Part shown: positions 60,540-64,000 of the stretch, piece by piece
How positions within the stretch are numbered: position 1 is the stretch's first letter
Layout: each line of letters opens with the position of its first letter
Assembly: GCF_026212465.1 (NCBI RefSeq)
Contig: NC_080060.1
Location: 14,501,992 to 14,565,991 of the forward strand
Direction of reading: 5' to 3'
Source: Amaranthus tricolor
Lineage: Eukaryota; Streptophyta; Magnoliopsida; Caryophyllales; Amaranthaceae
DNA: 64,000 bases
Translations under genes and position numbers: made by a program
The notes under the pieces: model-generated
Databases searched by the model: none
Told to the model about the DNA's origin: nothing
Seen by the model: the letters and a program-made list of their open reading frames with translations, nothing else

Positions 60540-62728
60540 GAACAACTATGGAACTAAGTACTTGGAATGAAGCTGATTTTATGTGTAAAATTATATTCTT
60601 AATGGTCTTTGTGATAATCTCTATGATTATTATAGCATGAAATATTCGGCTAAAGTTTTATGGGATGCTCTCATAATATTGTGGAGGCCTGTTAAAAAAA
60701 TATGCTGTGACTAGGTTCCTAAAATACCAAATGGTAGACGATAAATCTGTTGAAATGTAATCACACAAAATTCAAAAAATTGCCCATGAAAATTTTCTAA
60801 AGTTATGACATTAGATTAACAATTTCAAATAGCTGTTATAATCGATAAGTTAACCCCGTCTTGAAAAGACTTTAAAAATAATTTAAGATACAAGACTAAA
60901 AAAGTTTCCTTAGAAAGTCTTATTATCCATCTCCATGTTGAAGAGGAAGCCCGTAAGCAAGATCAAAAAGAGGAAGTGTTGCTAGTGTCACCTTATAAAA
61001 ATAAAACCAGAGATGCGCTCAAACCCAATACGAAGATTTTAAAGTCAAAGAACCAGATAAAATGATTCAACCACCATAATCAAAATCACAATGGTCAGCA
61101 ACAATCTTAACCACCTAAGAATGACTCTAGCCAATTTCTCTATTATAGATATGGAAAACCAAGTCATATGGCATGAAAGTGCATGAACATGCCTGATCCT
61201 ATGCCAATGCAGGTTGGCAAGATTGAAGAGCCATTTATGGCAATGATTTCTGAGATCAAACTTATTGGTGGATTAGAAGGGTGGGGGATATATACTAGTG
61301 CTTCGCGCCATGTCTGCTATGGCAGAAATATGTTTAAAACATATACAGAGACTACTAATGATAACAAAGTGTTTTTGGGGAGATTCTCACATCACTAAAG
61401 TTGCTGGTATTGATGAGGTGGAGTTAAAGTTTACTATTGGAAAGACTTTTATTCTCAAGGAGGTGATGTACACACCAGACATGAGGAAGAATTTGGTGTA
61501 TAGTTAACTTCTTAATAAGGTTGGCTTTACTCAGGCCATAAGTTCAGATTTGTTTACTCTGACAAAGAATGGAATTTTTGTAGGTAAAGGATATGCCACT
61601 GATGGAATGTTTAAACTGAATGTTGAAATCAGTAAAATTTCTCATTCAGCTTATATGTTGTGCACTTTTAATAATTGGCATGCTAGACTTTGTCATGTGA
61701 ACAAAAGACTTATTAAAAATATGAGCAATCTGAGTTTGATACTTAAATTATCTTTATGTAACCTTGACAAATATGAACTTCTTAGCCAAGCAAAAAACAC
61801 AAAGTCTCTAAATAAGTTGGTTGACAGAGTGTCAGAACCTTTTGATTTAATTCATTGTGATATATATGTGAGTTTGAAGGAACGTTTAATGGAAAATGAC
61901 ATTTTATCACTTTCATTTATGATTGTTCTGATTTCACTTATGTGTATCTTATGAAAAATAAAAGTGAGGCATTTGATAAGTTTAAATTATTCGTAACTGA
62001 GTTTGAAACCAATTTAGTAGAGATATAAAGAGGTTACGAAGTGAAAGAGGAACAAAATATGATACTAAAGCCTTCATGAGTTTTATAAATCTCATGGTAT
62101 GAACATGAAAGGTCTGCACCTTATTCTCTTGAAATGAACGGTAAAGCCGAAAGAAAAAATAGGATCCTGACTAAGTTGGTTGTAGTTGTAACTTTGAACT
62201 CTAGTGTAGCCTCTCAATGGTGGGGTAAAATTTTCTTAACTGTCTGTTATGCCATGAATCGTGTGCCTAAGAGTTAGAGAAAAATTTCTCCTCATGAAAA
62301 ATTGTATGGAAGACAACCCTATATATCTTATTTTCAAACTTAGGGATGTTTAGCTTATGTGAGGATTCCTGATCCTAAATGGCTCAAGCTTAGGACTAGA
62401 GCATTTGAATGTGTATTTATGGGCTATGTAGTTAATAGCTAAGCATACAGGTTCTTTAATCTAAATGCACGTGTCATCATTGAGTCTATTGATGCTGATT
62501 TTTATGAGGATAAATTTTCTTTTAAAGTTAGAAATAGTGGGGGTTTATAATCTTCTTTTATTTCTCAAGTTAGAGCATGTTTTGAGGACTTGGCGGTGAT
62601 GAAGAATTTAGGAGAAGCAAGAGAGCTAAAGGAGCCAAAGACTTTGGTCCAGATTTTTGTTATTTACACTCTAGAGAAAGATCCTTCAAATATTCTGGAA
62701 GGCCTTAACTTCAGTTGATGCTGATTTA
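60540..62728 (+). pseudogene. Decayed Ty1/copia gag-protease-integrase remnant
   Basis: The gag reads NEADFMCK, NYILNGLCDNLYDYY, FQIAVIIDKLTPS and HVEEEARKQDQKEEVLLVS in broken frames. The zinc knuckle is degenerate (YYRYGKPSHMA, stop, KC near 61141-61180). A protease-like region, pre-integrase WHARLCHVNKRLIKNMSNL (61673-61730), integrase PYSLEMNGKAERKNRILTK (62110-62166) and FWKALTSVDADLWQEAI, the start of the RT domain near 62690-62730, follow. Many stops and frameshifts. It ends abruptly at the RT, where another LTR-like sequence begins. No LTRs of its own were seen. Confidence 0.85.
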
Positions 62729-64000
62729 TGGCAAGAAGCTATAACAACCCGTGTTTCTAAACAAGAAAAGATTTGCGGAAATAACCCTTAACACGGTTGT
62801 CACTAACTCTCTAATAAATAAGAATAGCAATATAAACTTTCTAAACCTAATTAAAAGTAGTTAAAATTTAAAGGAGCTAAACCTTATTACATATCATTAG
62901 AGAAAATCTTCTTCAAAACAAAAGCCAAATGTCTCAATGTCCAAAAGTAAGAAATCAGGTGGTCAAAAAAGTCTTAGAGACCACTCCCTCCTCCAACCCG
63001 CGCGGTAGTGATCAAGTAATTATTCACTATCTATATAAAATATAAATTCACAATCAGTGGAGAGAAACTAGATGTCCTTCCTAATCTTAAAACACATACA
63101 ATATTATCTCTAATTACAAAGAAATTTAAAGATTCATCCATTAGTTAAATGTATATATTTAAAACAAGTCTACATGTGAAAAACAAATTTAAAGAACTAA
63201 AGCTTTCATAAAATATAAGTACATAAATTGTTTTAAATAACTTGGTAAATTGAAAAAAAAGAAGATTTCACAAATTTCAAAATATAATAAATAAGCGAGA
63301 AGGAATTAACGCAATGTTAGATGCCCACAAGATGACCTTACACTAAGACTTCTAAAGGTTTGTCGAGCAAACCCCAGTCTATTAATAAAATATACTTGTC
63401 TAAGAATGGCCAATTCTCCAATAGCAGTGGATGCCTTCTTTATTTTACACCACTGTGTACTGGGACGATAACAATTAGCCCAAGTATATATATATCATCA
63501 AAACTAATAATACTAACTCATTAAGGTTAAACTTAACCACCTCTAAGTTTCTAAACTACTAGCATAAGAAATAATACGACAAATTTGAATTCATATAGTT
63601 TTTATAATTTATATGCCATAATTTCTTACAAAATTCCAATAACCCTAAATGTATTTGACGCATTTAAAATCCAAATCTAACATAACAATAAAATAATAAT
63701 TACTGCGAAATAAATTTAACAATAAATCTCATGTATATATGCAAATATAAAAAAATTAACATATAGTCTAATTGGATAATCATAAAATTATTATGCAAAT
63801 ATAATATTAAATGAAAATAAAAGAAAAAAAAACTACGATTGTAACTAGCATAATATCATATTTTTCCTTTAAGGTAAGCTATCCATTTCCACACATATAA
63901 TAGCACTTTTTCCTATATTTATTTCACTATTCTAATACAACCCCTATTATTGAAAATAAGTAAATAAATAAAATTCCCAAATTGTATCTTCTTTACTTTT
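62727..64000. mobile_element. Possible start of another LTR, runs off the window
   Basis: ctataacaacccgtgtttct at 62730 resembles the TGTAACA.CCCG terminus of plant gypsy LTRs and cuts into the copia remnant. The rest to the window end is AT-rich with a GC-richer patch (accactccctcctccaaccc near 62980) and no coding region. The other end is outside the window. Confidence 0.35.

Overview
This is a plant nuclear window: AT-rich, with a spliced gene carrying canonical GT-AG introns, many plant transposable elements, and an 11 kb block of decayed plastid DNA. The plastid block points to Caryophyllales. Its rpl2 copy is colinear with the intronless gene known from that order, and its rpl23 copy is 14 nt short of full length, as I recall for the spinach plastid pseudogene. 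The species cannot be named from the sequence alone.

Layout. 0.4-4.9 kb: one convincing host gene on the minus strand, a four-exon BODYGUARD-type alpha/beta hydrolase (505 codons, complete catalytic triad) with a SINE in its long third intron. 7.0-18.4 kb: a nuclear plastid insertion (NUPT) in the order trnS-GCU, psbI, psbK, trnQ-UUG, rps16, trnK 5' exon and intron, [CACTA-type transposase fragment in place of matK, trnK 3' exon and 5' psbA], 3' psbA, trnH-GUG, rpl2, rpl23, trnI-CAU, 5' ycf2. It crosses the LSC/inverted-repeat junction and shows C-to-T and G-to-A decay. 18.4-25.1 kb: non-coding, with small MITEs, a SINE and a mini-CACTA element.

25.1-32.2 kb: a non-autonomous LTR retrotransposon (1.49 kb LTRs, tRNA-Asp primer site, relic gag-like ORF, no pol) inserted in a copia-like solo LTR. 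32.4-34.5 kb: two related terminal-inverted-repeat elements flank a copia reverse-transcriptase scrap. 34.5-38.0 kb: a copia element with both LTRs and a target-site duplication but no reverse transcriptase. 40.1-44.2 kb: a Tourist-like MITE, a diverged tandem-repeat family in two blocks separated by a stretch that holds a hAT element, and a 280 bp TA microsatellite.

44.3-56.9 kb: a probable very long gypsy solo LTR carrying two nested insertions. One is a young Ty3/gypsy chromovirus (45.6-51.6 kb, LTRs differing at 9 of 854 positions). The other is a long-TIR Mutator-like element (52.6-54.0 kb) holding pieces of two host genes, a cationic amino acid transporter first exon and a BRI1-like LRR segment, which makes it a Pack-MULE. 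57-64 kb: a mariner-like MITE, a decayed copia gag-integrase remnant, and the start of another LTR-like sequence.

The hydrolase gene is the only host gene likely to work. The rest records transposition, nesting, gene capture and organelle DNA transfer.
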